This document shows positions 1 through 7,901 of a stretch of DNA of 64,000 nucleotides, piece after piece. The notes beneath the pieces were generated by a model that searched no databases, was not told the origin of the DNA, and was given only the letters and a program-made list of their open reading frames with translations. The DNA comes from Rhodocista pekingensis (lineage in GTDB: Bacteria; Pseudomonadota; Alphaproteobacteria; Azospirillales; Azospirillaceae). Within the stretch, counting starts at the first letter, position 1. Each line of letters begins with the position of its first letter. The stretch covers positions 434,001 through 498,000 of the forward strand of contig NZ_JBHTCM010000004.1 of assembly GCF_042665545.1 (NCBI RefSeq). Direction: 5' to 3'. The position numbers and the translations under genes are program-made.

Positions 1-1006
1 CCCGCTCGGTGATGCCGCGGTCCATCAGGGCGCGGTAGAAGTCCACGATGGCCTGCTTGACCCGCGCCGGCTGGTCCATGGTCATGATGGCGTTGCGGTA
101 ATCGGCCGAACCCGGCAGCCCCTTGGAGTACCAGGCGACATGCTTGCGGGCGATCCTGAGCCCGGCCTCGGCACCGTAGTGCTCCAGGATCGCCTCATAG
201 TGTTCCAGCACGATGGTGAGCTGTTCGGCCAGCGTCGGGTCGGGCCGCGCCTCACCCGTGCGCAGATAGTGCATGACCTGCGCCAGGAACCAGGGCCGGC
301 CATAGGTGCCGCGGCCGATCATCACCCCGTCCGCCCCGCTCTCCTCCAGGCAGCGGACGACATCCGCCAGCGTGTTGATGTCGCCGTTGGCGATGACGGG
401 GATGGAGACCGCCTCCTTCACCGTGCGGATGAATTTCCAGTCCGCCGTGCCGTTGTACATCTGGCAGCGGGTGCGGCCATGCACGGTCACCATGCGGATG
501 CCGCACTCCTCCGCGATGCGGGCCAGCCGCGGCGCGTTCAGGGTTTCGGCGTCCCAGCCCTTGCGCATCTTCATGGTGACGGGCACGGACACGGCCTTGA
601 CCGTCTGCTCCATGATGCGGCCGGCGAGCGGCTCGTCCTTCATCAGGGCGGACCCGGCGAAACCGTTGACCACCTTCTTCACCGGGCAGCCGAAATTGAT
701 GTCGATGATGTGGGCGCCGCGATCCTCGTTCAGCCTCGCCGCCTCCGCCATCGCCTCGGGATCGCAACCGGCGAGCTGCATGGAGATCGGCGCCTCCTCC
801 GGCGACCATTCCGTCTTCAGCATGCTCTCGCGCGAGGCCCGGATCATCGCCTGGCTGGCGATCATCTCCGACACGACGAGGCCGGCGCCGGTCCGTTTCA
901 CCAGACGGCGGAAGGGCATGTCGGACACGCCGGACATGGGGGCGAGGATCACCGGGTCGTCGATCGTGACGGGGCCGATCCGGAGCGGCGCAAGGCGCTT
1001 GCCCAT
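1..1006 (-). CDS. dusB: tRNA-dihydrouridine synthase DusB (NifR3 family), 3' end outside the window
   Basis: Flavin enzyme that reduces uridine to dihydrouridine in tRNA. The minus-strand frame opens at 1006 and stays open to the window edge, so the C-terminus is missing. It begins MGKRLAPLRIGPVTIDDPVI, then the FMN-barrel segment APMSGVSDMPFRRL and the family hallmark DINFGCPVKKVVNG, where the cysteine is the catalytic acid. VHGRTRCQMYNGTADW and VIANGDINT follow in the usual order. A TAA lies in frame six bases before the ATG, so this is the first possible start. It is divergent from ispDF. In alphaproteobacteria this gene (historically nifR3) usually precedes ntrB-ntrC, which would lie beyond the left edge. 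Confidence 0.95.
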   Translation of the reverse strand, partial: MGKRLAPLRIGPVTIDDPVILAPMSGVSDMPFRRLVKRTGAGLVVSEMIASQAMIRASRESMLKTEWSPEEAPISMQLAGCDPEAMAEAARLNEDRGAHIIDINFGCPVKKVVNGFAGSALMKDEPLAGRIMEQTVKAVSVPVTMKMRKGWDAETLNAPRLARIAEECGIRMVTVHGRTRCQMYNGTADWKFIRTVKEAVSIPVIANGDINTLADVVRCLEESGADGVMIGRGTYGRPWFLAQVMHYLRTGEARPDPTLAEQLTIVLEHYEAILEHYGAEAGLRIARKHVAWYSKGLPGSADYRNAIMTMDQPARVKQAIVDFYRALMDRGITER

Positions 1007-1177
1007 CTGTTAGGCATCCATGGCGATTGCATGAAAATTAGGCGTCGGACGCTAGCACGCCGGAGAGAATTTGCAAGCATGGCAAGGGTTCGGCCGGCGA
1101 ATGAATGACCTGCGGAAAAGCGACCCTCCCGGGGTGCGACATGACCGGACCGGGGCTACCGATCGACGCGGCCGGGA

Positions 1178-1206
1178 TTGGCGTGCGGCCCCGTTCCCGC
1201 TAGGCT
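1178..1206 (+). promoter_or_regulatory. candidate sigma70-type promoter of ispDF
   Basis: TTGGCG (1178-1183), a 17-base spacer and TAGGCT (1201-1206). This would start transcription about 27 bases before the ispDF ATG. It is found by eye in GC-rich DNA, so chance occurrence is possible. The 233-base dusB/ispDF spacer holds no other feature I can support. Confidence 0.4.
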
Positions 1207-1239
1207 CCGCGCACCACAGCCTGGGGAGCGTTTCCGTCA

Positions 1240-2418
1240 ATGCCCGCCTGCATCGCCCTGATCGTCGCCGCCGGCCGCGGTGAGCGGTTCGGCTCCGATA
1301 TTCCGAAACAGTACCTGCCGCTGGCCGGCAAGACCGTCCTGCGCCATGCGGTGGAGGCGTTCCTGCGCCATCCCGGCGTGACCGGCGTGCGGGTCGTCAT
1401 CAATCCCGAGCACCGCGACCTCTACGACGCGGCCGTGGTCGGACTCGGCCTGCCCGAGCCGATCCGCGGTGGCGCCAGCCGGCAGCAGAGCGTGCTGAAC
1501 GGACTGGAGGCGCTGGCGGAGGAGAAGCCGGATCTGGTCCTGGTGCATGACGGTGCCCGCCCGCTGGTGGATGCCGGGACCATCGACCGGGTGATCGCCG
1601 CGCTGGCGGAGCATCCGGCTGCCGTCGCCGCGACGCGGCTGGCCGACACGCTGAAGCGTGAGCGCGACGGGCGCGTGAGCACGACCGTGGACCGCACCGG
1701 CCTGTGGCGGGCGCGGACCCCGCAGGGCTTCCGCTACCACGACATTGTCGGTGCCCACCGCGAGGCGGGCGGTCTCGACCTCACCGACGACGCGGCCGTC
1801 GCCGAACGGGCCGGCCTCGCCGTCGCCCTCGTCCCCAGCAATCCGGACAATCTGAAAGTGACCCACGCCGACGACCTGGCCCGCGCGGAGCGACTGATCT
1901 ACGCCGGGCTTTCCGACATCCGCACCGGCAGCGGCTACGATGTCCACAAGTTCCATCCGGGCGACCATGTCACCCTGTGCGGCGTGCGCGTGCCCCACGA
2001 TCAGGCGCTGGAAGGCCATTCCGACGCCGATGTCGGGCTGCACGCCCTGACTGACGCGCTGCTGGGGGCGCTGGCCGCGGGCGACATCGGGCAGCACTTC
2101 CCGCCCACCGATCCGCGCTGGAAGGGTGCCGACAGCGCCGTCTTCCTCCGCCACGCGGCGGAGATGGTGCGGGAGCGGGGCGGCGTCATCGCCCATGTGG
2201 ACGTGACGCTGATCTGCGAGCGTCCGAAGGTCGGTCCGCACCGCCCGGCCATGCAGGCCCGCATGGCGGAGCTTCTGGGAATCGCCGCCGACCGCGTGAG
2301 CGTCAAGGCGACGACGACGGAGGGGCTGGGCTTCACCGGCCGGCGCGAAGGCATCGCTGCCCTGGCGACGGCGACCGTGCGGCTGCCCATGCCGGGCCTG
2401 CCGACGGCGGGGACGTGA
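1240..2418 (+). CDS. ispDF: bifunctional IspD/IspF (MEP cytidylyltransferase / MECDP synthase)
   Basis: Two steps of the non-mevalonate isoprenoid pathway in one 392-residue protein. Residues 1 to about 225 are IspD: a nucleotide-binding AAGRGERFGSDIPKQYLPL near the start, then VHDGARPLV at 102-110, which transfers CMP to MEP. Residues about 226-392 are IspF. It has the metal ligands D234 and H236 in GYDVHKF and H268 in GLHAL, and the C-terminal ATTTEGLGFTGR stretch. The fusion is common in alphaproteobacteria, while many other bacteria encode the two enzymes separately. A GGGGAG ribosome-binding site precedes the ATG. dxr and uppS of the same isoprenoid route lie at 42-45 kb. Confidence 0.97.
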   Translation: MPACIALIVAAGRGERFGSDIPKQYLPLAGKTVLRHAVEAFLRHPGVTGVRVVINPEHRDLYDAAVVGLGLPEPIRGGASRQQSVLNGLEALAEEKPDLVLVHDGARPLVDAGTIDRVIAALAEHPAAVAATRLADTLKRERDGRVSTTVDRTGLWRARTPQGFRYHDIVGAHREAGGLDLTDDAAVAERAGLAVALVPSNPDNLKVTHADDLARAERLIYAGLSDIRTGSGYDVHKFHPGDHVTLCGVRVPHDQALEGHSDADVGLHALTDALLGALAAGDIGQHFPPTDPRWKGADSAVFLRHAAEMVRERGGVIAHVDVTLICERPKVGPHRPAMQARMAELLGIAADRVSVKATTTEGLGFTGRREGIAALATATVRLPMPGLPTAGT

Positions 2419-2422
2419 GACG

Positions 2423-2908
2423 GTGTTCCCGGACGACCTGGCCGCCCTGGCCGAACGGGTCCGCGACGCCTTCGTGGCGCGCGGGCTCTGGCTGGCGACG
2501 GCGGAGAGTTGCACCGGCGGCCTGATCGCCGGCTGCCTGACCTCGGTCAGCGGCTCCTCCGCCCTGGTCGACCGGGGCTTCGTCACCTACACGAACGAGG
2601 CGAAGACGGAGATGCTGGGCGTGCCGGCGGAGCTGATCGCCGCCCACGGCGCGGTCAGCGAGCCGGTCGCCGCCGCCATGGCGCGCGGCGTCCTGGCGCA
2701 CAGCCGGGCCGACGTGGCGCTCTCGGTCACCGGAGTCGCGGGACCGACAGGCGGCACGCCGACGAAGCCGGTGGGGCTGGTCTGGCTGGGGGCGGTCCGG
2801 CGCGGCGGCCCGGTGCGGGTCGAGCGCCACGTCTTCCCGGGCGACCGCACGGCGGTCCGTCTGGCCTCCGTGCGGCGCTCCCTGGAACTGGCGCTCGATC
2901 TGCTCTGA
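2423..2908 (+). CDS. pncC: CinA C-terminal family nicotinamide-nucleotide amidase
   Basis: A 161-residue single-domain CinA_C protein. The family deamidates nicotinamide mononucleotide to nicotinate mononucleotide in NAD salvage. Recognisable segments are AESCTGGLIAGCLTSVSGSS near residue 27, the VTYTNEAKTEMLGVP block, and SVTGVAGPTGGTPTKPVGLV. There is no N-terminal MoCF-like domain, so this is the short stand-alone form. The GTG/ATG choice is uncertain by a few codons. It starts five bases after the ispDF stop and is almost certainly co-transcribed with it. Confidence 0.88.
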   Translation: MFPDDLAALAERVRDAFVARGLWLATAESCTGGLIAGCLTSVSGSSALVDRGFVTYTNEAKTEMLGVPAELIAAHGAVSEPVAAAMARGVLAHSRADVALSVTGVAGPTGGTPTKPVGLVWLGAVRRGGPVRVERHVFPGDRTAVRLASVRRSLELALDLL

Positions 2909-2938
2909 CCGGGTCCTGCCCGGACCGGAACCCTGCGG

Positions 2939-3406
2939 TCAGAGCACCGGGCGGGCGGCCGGCCGGACGGTCGGCGCACCGTAGAGCTGGTGTGCGCGCG
3001 TCTCGAACGCGGCCACCATGCGGCGCACGGCCTCATGGAACAGGGCGCCGATGATCTTCTGCAACACCTTGTTGCGGAACTCGAAATCCACATAGAAGTC
3101 GACCACGCAGCCGTCCGGATGCGGGTGGAAGACCCAGTGGTTCTCCAGGTGCTCGAAAGGCCCCTCGGCGTATTCCACGTCGATCCGGCGCTTGTCCGGC
3201 GACAGCACGACCCGCGACGTGTAGCGCTCGCGCACCATCTTGAAGCCGATCACGAGGTCGGCCCAGAACACGTTGCCGTCGCGCCGCCGGATGCGGGCCG
3301 CCACGGCCCATGGCAGGAACTCCGGATAGCGCTCGACGTCCGACACCAGCGCGAAGAGCTGGTCCGGGCTGTAGGGAAAAACCTTCTGTTCGGTATGTCT
3401 GGGCAT
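2939..3406 (-). CDS. COQ10/RatA-like START-domain coenzyme Q-binding protein
   Basis: A 155-residue member of the polyketide cyclase/START family (COQ10-RatA group). Its mitochondrial relatives bind ubiquinone and support its use in respiration. The start (KVFPYSPDQLFALVSDVERY, then PEFLPW) is the conserved N-terminal block, with FEFRNKVLQ late in the protein. It lies 20 bases downstream of lipA on the same strand, the usual alphaproteobacterial partner. E. coli RatA was described as a ribosome-associating toxin, but lipA linkage favours the quinone role. The assignment is by motif only. Confidence 0.85.
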   Translation of the reverse strand: MPRHTEQKVFPYSPDQLFALVSDVERYPEFLPWAVAARIRRRDGNVFWADLVIGFKMVRERYTSRVVLSPDKRRIDVEYAEGPFEHLENHWVFHPHPDGCVVDFYVDFEFRNKVLQKIIGALFHEAVRRMVAAFETRAHQLYGAPTVRPAARPVL

Positions 3407-3426
3407 GCTCTCAAGAAACTCCCGGC

Positions 3427-4404
3427 TTACTCGGCGGACGTCGCTTCCGGGGCGGCGACCGGCCGTCCGGCGAGCTTCGCTTCCCGCGCGGCCCGCAGCC
3501 GCTCGAAATCCGCCCCTGCGTGATAGGAGCTGCGGGTCAACGGCGAACTGGCCACCATCAGGAACCCTTTGCCACGGCCGACCGTCACGTAGCCGGCGAA
3601 CTCGTCCGGAGTCACGAACCGATCGACCTTGGCGTGCTTGGGCGTCGGGGCGAGGTACTGGCCGATGGTCATGAAGTCAACATCGGCGGCCCGCAGGTCG
3701 TCCATGACCTGGAACACTTCTTCCTTCGTTTCGCCCAGCCCGACCATGATTCCCGACTTGGTGAACATGGACGGGTCGATCTCCTTCACCCGGGCCAGAA
3801 GCTGCAATGAGGTAAAGTAGCGCGCCCCCGGACGGATCGTCGGGTAGAGCCGCGGCGCGGTCTCCAGATTGTGGTTGAAGACGTCGGGCCGGGCCTCGAC
3901 CACGGTCTCGACCGCCCCCTTCTTCTTCATGAAATCGGGGGTCAGGACCTCGATCGTCGTCTCCGGAGCGGCGGCGCGGATGGCGCGGATCGTCCGGGCG
4001 AAATGCCCGGCGCCGCCATCCTCCAGATCGTCGCGGTCCACGGAGGTGACGACGATGTGCTCCAGCTTCAGGTGCGCGACGGCCTCGGCCACCTTCTCCG
4101 GCTCATGCGGGTCGAGCTGCTCCGGCCGGCCCGTCGCCACGTTGCAGAAGGCGCAGGCGCGGGTGCAGACCGCGCCCAGGATCATGAAGGTCGCGTGTTT
4201 CTTCTTCCAGCATTCCCCGATGTTGGGGCAGGCCGCCTCCTCGCACACCGTGTTCAGGCGCAGCCCCCGCATCAGGGACCGCGTCTCCCCGTATTCGGGG
4301 CTGGTCGGCGCCTTGACCCGCAGCCACTCCGGCTTGCGCTGGATGGGGTTGTCGGGCCGGTTCGCCTTTTCGGGATGGCGGACCCGGTCGGGAGCGATGG
4401 GCAT
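3427..4404 (-). CDS. lipA: lipoyl synthase
   Basis: Radical-SAM enzyme that inserts two sulfurs into protein-bound octanoyl groups, making the lipoyl cofactor of the pyruvate dehydrogenase E2 and lipoyl-E1-beta encoded just upstream. At 325 residues it is full length. The auxiliary cluster cysteines are C54, C59 and C65 (CEEAACPNIGEC). The SAM cluster is C80, C84 and C87 (CTRACAFC). The C-terminal RSSYHA, whose serine ligates the auxiliary cluster, is present. A 191-base gap separates it from lpdA, and a candidate promoter lies in that gap. Confidence 0.97.
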   Translation of the reverse strand: MPIAPDRVRHPEKANRPDNPIQRKPEWLRVKAPTSPEYGETRSLMRGLRLNTVCEEAACPNIGECWKKKHATFMILGAVCTRACAFCNVATGRPEQLDPHEPEKVAEAVAHLKLEHIVVTSVDRDDLEDGGAGHFARTIRAIRAAAPETTIEVLTPDFMKKKGAVETVVEARPDVFNHNLETAPRLYPTIRPGARYFTSLQLLARVKEIDPSMFTKSGIMVGLGETKEEVFQVMDDLRAADVDFMTIGQYLAPTPKHAKVDRFVTPDEFAGYVTVGRGKGFLMVASSPLTRSSYHAGADFERLRAAREAKLAGRPVAAPEATSAE

Positions 4405-4433
4405 GGCGGAGATGACCTTGCTGTGACAGCGCC

Positions 4434-4462
4434 AACATAGGTCCGGGCGCAGACAAGGCCAA
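4434..4462 (-). promoter_or_regulatory. candidate promoter of lipA
   Basis: On the minus strand, TTGGCC (4462-4457), a 17-base spacer and TATGTT (4439-4434), about 30 bases before the lipA ATG. It sits in the spacer between lpdA and lipA, so lipA and the COQ10-like gene could be transcribed separately from the pdh genes. Seen by eye only. Confidence 0.4.
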
Positions 4463-4595
4463 GCGCGGCGTTGCGCCGCCTTGGATCTTGTCCGCGTCCG
4501 GGCGGGTTCCCCGGCCGTGGCGACGGCGGGGCGTTCGGAAACCGGGTTTCGGCCGGATGCCGCCCGCGCACCGACGCGGCGCAGGCAGCCTGCGG

Positions 4596-6002
4596 TCAGT
4601 AGTGGATGGCGCGTCCGTAGGCGGCCAGCACACTCTCATGCATCATCTCGGAGAGGGTCGGGTGCGGGAAGATGGTGTGCATCAGCTCCGCCTCCGTCGT
4701 CTCCATGGTCTTGGCAATGGTGTAGCCCTGGATCAGTTCCGTCACCTCGGCACCGACCATGTGGGCGCCCAGCAACTCGCCCGTGGCTGCGTCGAAAACG
4801 GTCTTGACCAGCCCCTCCGGCTCGCCCAGGGCGATGGCCTTGCCGTTGCCGATGAAGGGGAAGCGGCCGACACGGACCTCGTGACCGGCCTCCCGCGCCT
4901 TGCGCTCCGTCAGCCCGACCGAGGCCACCTGCGGCAGGGAGTAGGTGCAGCCCGGAATGTTGCGCACATCCATGGGATGCACGCCCTCCACGCCGGCGAT
5001 CTTCTCGACGCAGAGCACGCCTTCGTGGCTGGCCTTGTGCGCCAGCCAGGGGGCGCCGCAGACATCGCCGATGGCGTAGACTCCGGGTTCGTCGGTGCGC
5101 ATCCACTCGTCCGTGACGATGTGGTTGCGCTCCACCGTCACCTTGGTCGTCTCCAGCCCGATGTTCTCGACGTTGCCGACGATGCCGACGGCGGCGATCA
5201 CCCGGTCCACCGTCACCGTCTCGGTCCGGCCGCCGCCGAGGTCCAGCGTGGCGGTCACGCTGTCCGCCCCCTTCTCCAGCTTGGTGACCTTGGTCGCGGT
5301 GTGGATGCGGATGCCCTGCTTCGTGAACTGCTTCGCGGCGATGGCGCTGATCTCCTCATCCTCGACCGGCAGGATGCGGTCCAGGACTTCCACCAGCGTC
5401 ACCTCCACCCCCATCTGGCGGTAGAAGCAGGCGAACTCCACCCCGATGGCGCCGGAGCCGACGACCAGGATGCTCTTCGGCATGCGCTCGGGGACCATCG
5501 CCTCCTTGTAGGTCCAGACCAGCCTGCCGTCCGGTTCCAGGCCCGGCAGGACGCGGGCGCGGGCGCCGGTGGCGATGATGATGTGCTTCGCCGCGTACTC
5601 GCCGACCGGCTTGCCGTCCTTCTCGACGGCGAGGCGGCCCTTGCCCAGCAGCCGGCCGCTGCCGTCGATGACGGTGACCTTGTTCTTCTTCAGCAGTCCC
5701 TTCACGCCGGCGGAGAGCTGCGCCGCCACTTGGCGGGAGCGCTTGACGATGGGCGCGAGATCGAAGCGGACCGGGCCCTCGACAGTGATGCCATAGTCCT
5801 TGGCGTGCTGGATCAGGTGCGCCACCTCGGCCGTGCGCAGCAGCGCCTTGGTCGGGATGCAGCCCCAGTTCAGGCAGATGCCGCCGAGATGCTCGCGCTC
5901 CACCACGGCCGTCTTCATGCCGAGCTGGGCCGCGCGGATCGCCGCCACATAGCCGCCGGGACCGGCGCCGAGGACGATCAGATCGAACTGCGTGTGGGCC
6001 AT
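4596..6002 (-). CDS. lpdA: dihydrolipoyl dehydrogenase (E3)
   Basis: FAD enzyme that reoxidises dihydrolipoyl groups of the 2-oxoacid dehydrogenase complexes with NAD+. The start at 6002 (MAHTQFDLIVLGAGPGGYVA) is preferred over an in-frame ATG at 6035 because GAGG lies about six bases before it. The longer form would overlap the neighbouring orphan gene. The protein has 468 residues, with an FAD-binding GAGPGG at 12-17, redox disulfide C43/C48 in GGICLNWGCIPTK, NAD-binding GSGAIG, and catalytic HPTLSE near the C-terminus. It is last in the pdhA-pdhB-pdhC-orphan-lpdA run. Confidence 0.97.
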   Translation of the reverse strand: MAHTQFDLIVLGAGPGGYVAAIRAAQLGMKTAVVEREHLGGICLNWGCIPTKALLRTAEVAHLIQHAKDYGITVEGPVRFDLAPIVKRSRQVAAQLSAGVKGLLKKNKVTVIDGSGRLLGKGRLAVEKDGKPVGEYAAKHIIIATGARARVLPGLEPDGRLVWTYKEAMVPERMPKSILVVGSGAIGVEFACFYRQMGVEVTLVEVLDRILPVEDEEISAIAAKQFTKQGIRIHTATKVTKLEKGADSVTATLDLGGGRTETVTVDRVIAAVGIVGNVENIGLETTKVTVERNHIVTDEWMRTDEPGVYAIGDVCGAPWLAHKASHEGVLCVEKIAGVEGVHPMDVRNIPGCTYSLPQVASVGLTERKAREAGHEVRVGRFPFIGNGKAIALGEPEGLVKTVFDAATGELLGAHMVGAEVTELIQGYTIAKTMETTEAELMHTIFPHPTLSEMMHESVLAAYGRAIHY

Positions 6003-6009
6003 GCTCGCC

Positions 6010-6462
6010 TCACTTGTAGAAAGTAAAAAGTCCACTCACTCTAGAGTGGCTCACACGATTCGCGTCACAACAAATAAAAATAAAACAAGAAAATAAGTAA
6101 AAATAATCTCTGAACATTGTGTTTAGGTTAATTTTCTCCAAAATAACAACCCAATCTGACGAAGATATCCCCCAAATAATTAAAATTATTTGGATCGAAA
6201 AATAAAAATACAAATACCTTCTTCCAATTCGATCTATTGGATTTATAAATCTAAGAATGCGACGGTTGCTAGCAAAAAGTTTCCTCGCTTCGGGCGGAAG
6301 GAAAATAAACCCAGAAATATAATACGGCAATATTGAAATAAGTACAGACATGAATACCGCCAAATGGATTGCCCCAAATAAGTTGCCCCCATGCAAAAAG
6401 GGAGCGCAGTAAATCGCTGAACCCAGCATGCTAGCGACAAGGGAGAGTAAAAAATACCGCAT
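6010..6462 (-). CDS. AT-rich orphan membrane protein of unknown function
   Basis: A 150-residue protein I do not recognise. It has hydrophobic stretches at about 1-20, 28-56, 82-101 and 118-132, probably three or four membrane segments, with a basic loop (RKLFASNRRILRF) between the second and third. The start at 6462 (MRYFLLSLVASM) has GGAG seven bases upstream. The same frame continues upstream through pdhC, but that part is a shadow. By hand count, bases 6061-6420 are about 34% G+C against about two thirds around it. Codons such as AAA, ATA and TTA are frequent, as in recently acquired DNA. It sits 27 bases after the pdhC stop and 7 bases before lpdA, so it should be co-transcribed with the pdh genes. 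Confidence 0.7.
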   Translation of the reverse strand: MRYFLLSLVASMLGSAIYCAPFLHGGNLFGAIHLAVFMSVLISILPYYISGFIFLPPEARKLFASNRRILRFINPIDRIGRRYLYFYFSIQIILIIWGISSSDWVVILEKINLNTMFRDYFYLFSCFIFICCDANRVSHSRVSGLFTFYK

Positions 6463-6488
6463 ACCTAAACTCCGAATTAAATTTTCCC

Positions 6489-7874
6489 TTACAGCATCAT
6501 GGTGATGGGATCTTCGATCATCTGCCGGAAGACCTTCAGGAACTCGGCGCCGACGGCGCCGTCCACCGAGCGGTGATCGACCGAGAGCGTGCAGCTCATC
6601 AGGGTGGCGATGGCGAACGCGTCGCCCTTCACCACCGCCCGCTTCTCCCCGGCCCCGACCGACAGGATGCAGCTCTGCGGCGGGTTGATGATGCTGGTGA
6701 AGGTGCGGATGCCGAACATGCCCAGGTTCGACACGCTGAAGGTGCCACCCTGGAACTCCTCCGGCTTCAGCTTGCCGTCGCGCGCCTTCTGGGCCAGCGA
6801 CTTGACCTCGGCGGAGATGGTGGAAAGGCCCTTGCGGTCGGCGTTGCGAACGATCGGGGTGATCAGCCCGCCCTCCGTTGCGACGGCGACGGACACGTCC
6901 ACGTTCTCGTACTGGAGGATGCCGTCCTCGTGCCAGGAGACGTTGGCGGCCGGCACCTTGCGCAGGGCCAGGGCCGCCGCCTTCACGACGAAGTCGTTGA
7001 CCGAGACCTTCTCCCCGGACCGCTCGTTCAGCTCGGCCCGCAGGGCCAGCAGCCGGTCGATCTCCAGGTCCACCGTCAGCGCGAAGTGCGGGATGGTCTG
7101 CCACGCCTCCGTCAGGCGCTTGGCGATGGTCTTGCGCATGCCGGTGTTGGGCACGACCGTGTAGGGCATGCCGAGCTTGTCGGCATAGTCCTTCGCGTCG
7201 ATCCCGCGCGGTGCGGCCGGCTGCGGCGCTGCCGACGGGGCGGCGGGAGCCGGCGACGGGTGCGCCGCGGGCCGGGCCTCCTCCTTCCGCTGCGGGCCGC
7301 GGGCCAGGGCCGCCTCGATGTCCGCCTTCACGATGCGGCCCTGCGGACCGCTGCCGGAGAGGGAGGCGAGGTCCAGCCCGGCCTGCTGCGCCATGCGGCG
7401 CGCCAACGGGCTGGCGAAGACGCGGTCCCCGCCGTCGTGCCGGGCCGGCGCGGCCGGCTCGCGGCCTTCGGGCAGGCTGGGGCTGGCGCCGCCGACCGGA
7501 CCGGTCGCGGGCTGGCCGGGCTTCGGTGCCACGGCGGCATCGGCCGGGCCGGTCGCGCCTTCGCGCGGGGCCGGGGCGGCCGGCTGCGGCGCAGGGGCGG
7601 CCTTGGAGGCCGCGGCGGCGGACACCTCCTCGCCCTCTTCCGCGATCAGGCCGATCGGGGTGTTGACGGCCACGCCCTCGGTCCCGTCGGCGACCAGGAT
7701 CTTGGCAAGGCGGCCTTCGTCCACCGCTTCCACCTCCATGGTGGCCTTGTCGGTCTCGATCTCGGCCAGCACGTCGCCCGCCTTGATCTCGTCCCCTTCC
7801 TTCTTCAGCCAGCGCGCCAGCTTGCCCTCGGTCATGGTGGGCGACAGCGCCGGCATGAGGATTTCGATCGGCAT
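6489..7874 (-). CDS. pdhC: pyruvate dehydrogenase E2, dihydrolipoamide acetyltransferase
   Basis: Core subunit of the pyruvate dehydrogenase complex; it transfers acetyl from lipoamide to CoA. It has 461 residues: one lipoyl domain at 1-80 with lipoyl-lysine K43 (ETDKATMEVEAVDEG), an Ala/Pro linker at about 85-150, and a peripheral-subunit-binding domain at about 152-190 (VFASPLARRMAQQ). A second linker follows, then the catalytic domain from about 225 to the end. The active-site histidine is in DHRSVDGAVGAEFL near the C-terminus. Its lipoyl domain is almost identical at DNA level to that of pdhB, upstream on the same strand. Confidence 0.97.
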   Translation of the reverse strand: MPIEILMPALSPTMTEGKLARWLKKEGDEIKAGDVLAEIETDKATMEVEAVDEGRLAKILVADGTEGVAVNTPIGLIAEEGEEVSAAAASKAAPAPQPAAPAPREGATGPADAAVAPKPGQPATGPVGGASPSLPEGREPAAPARHDGGDRVFASPLARRMAQQAGLDLASLSGSGPQGRIVKADIEAALARGPQRKEEARPAAHPSPAPAAPSAAPQPAAPRGIDAKDYADKLGMPYTVVPNTGMRKTIAKRLTEAWQTIPHFALTVDLEIDRLLALRAELNERSGEKVSVNDFVVKAAALALRKVPAANVSWHEDGILQYENVDVSVAVATEGGLITPIVRNADRKGLSTISAEVKSLAQKARDGKLKPEEFQGGTFSVSNLGMFGIRTFTSIINPPQSCILSVGAGEKRAVVKGDAFAIATLMSCTLSVDHRSVDGAVGAEFLKVFRQMIEDPITMML

Positions 7875-7901
7875 CGGTAGATTCTCCAGCGGTTTCCCGG
7901 C

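Noticed and set aside
140..1108. Long plus-strand open frame antisense to dusB
   Set aside because: It is His/Arg/Asp-rich and lies on the strand opposite a clear DusB. Long antisense frames are expected in GC-rich coding DNA.
2910..2930. Hairpin-like GGTCC/GGACC between pncC and the COQ10-like gene
   Set aside because: Five base pairs only; expected by chance in GC-rich sequence.
6243..6440. 65-codon minus-strand frame in the AT-rich segment
   Set aside because: It is in another frame of the orphan gene and has no good ribosome-binding site; the 150-residue frame is better supported.
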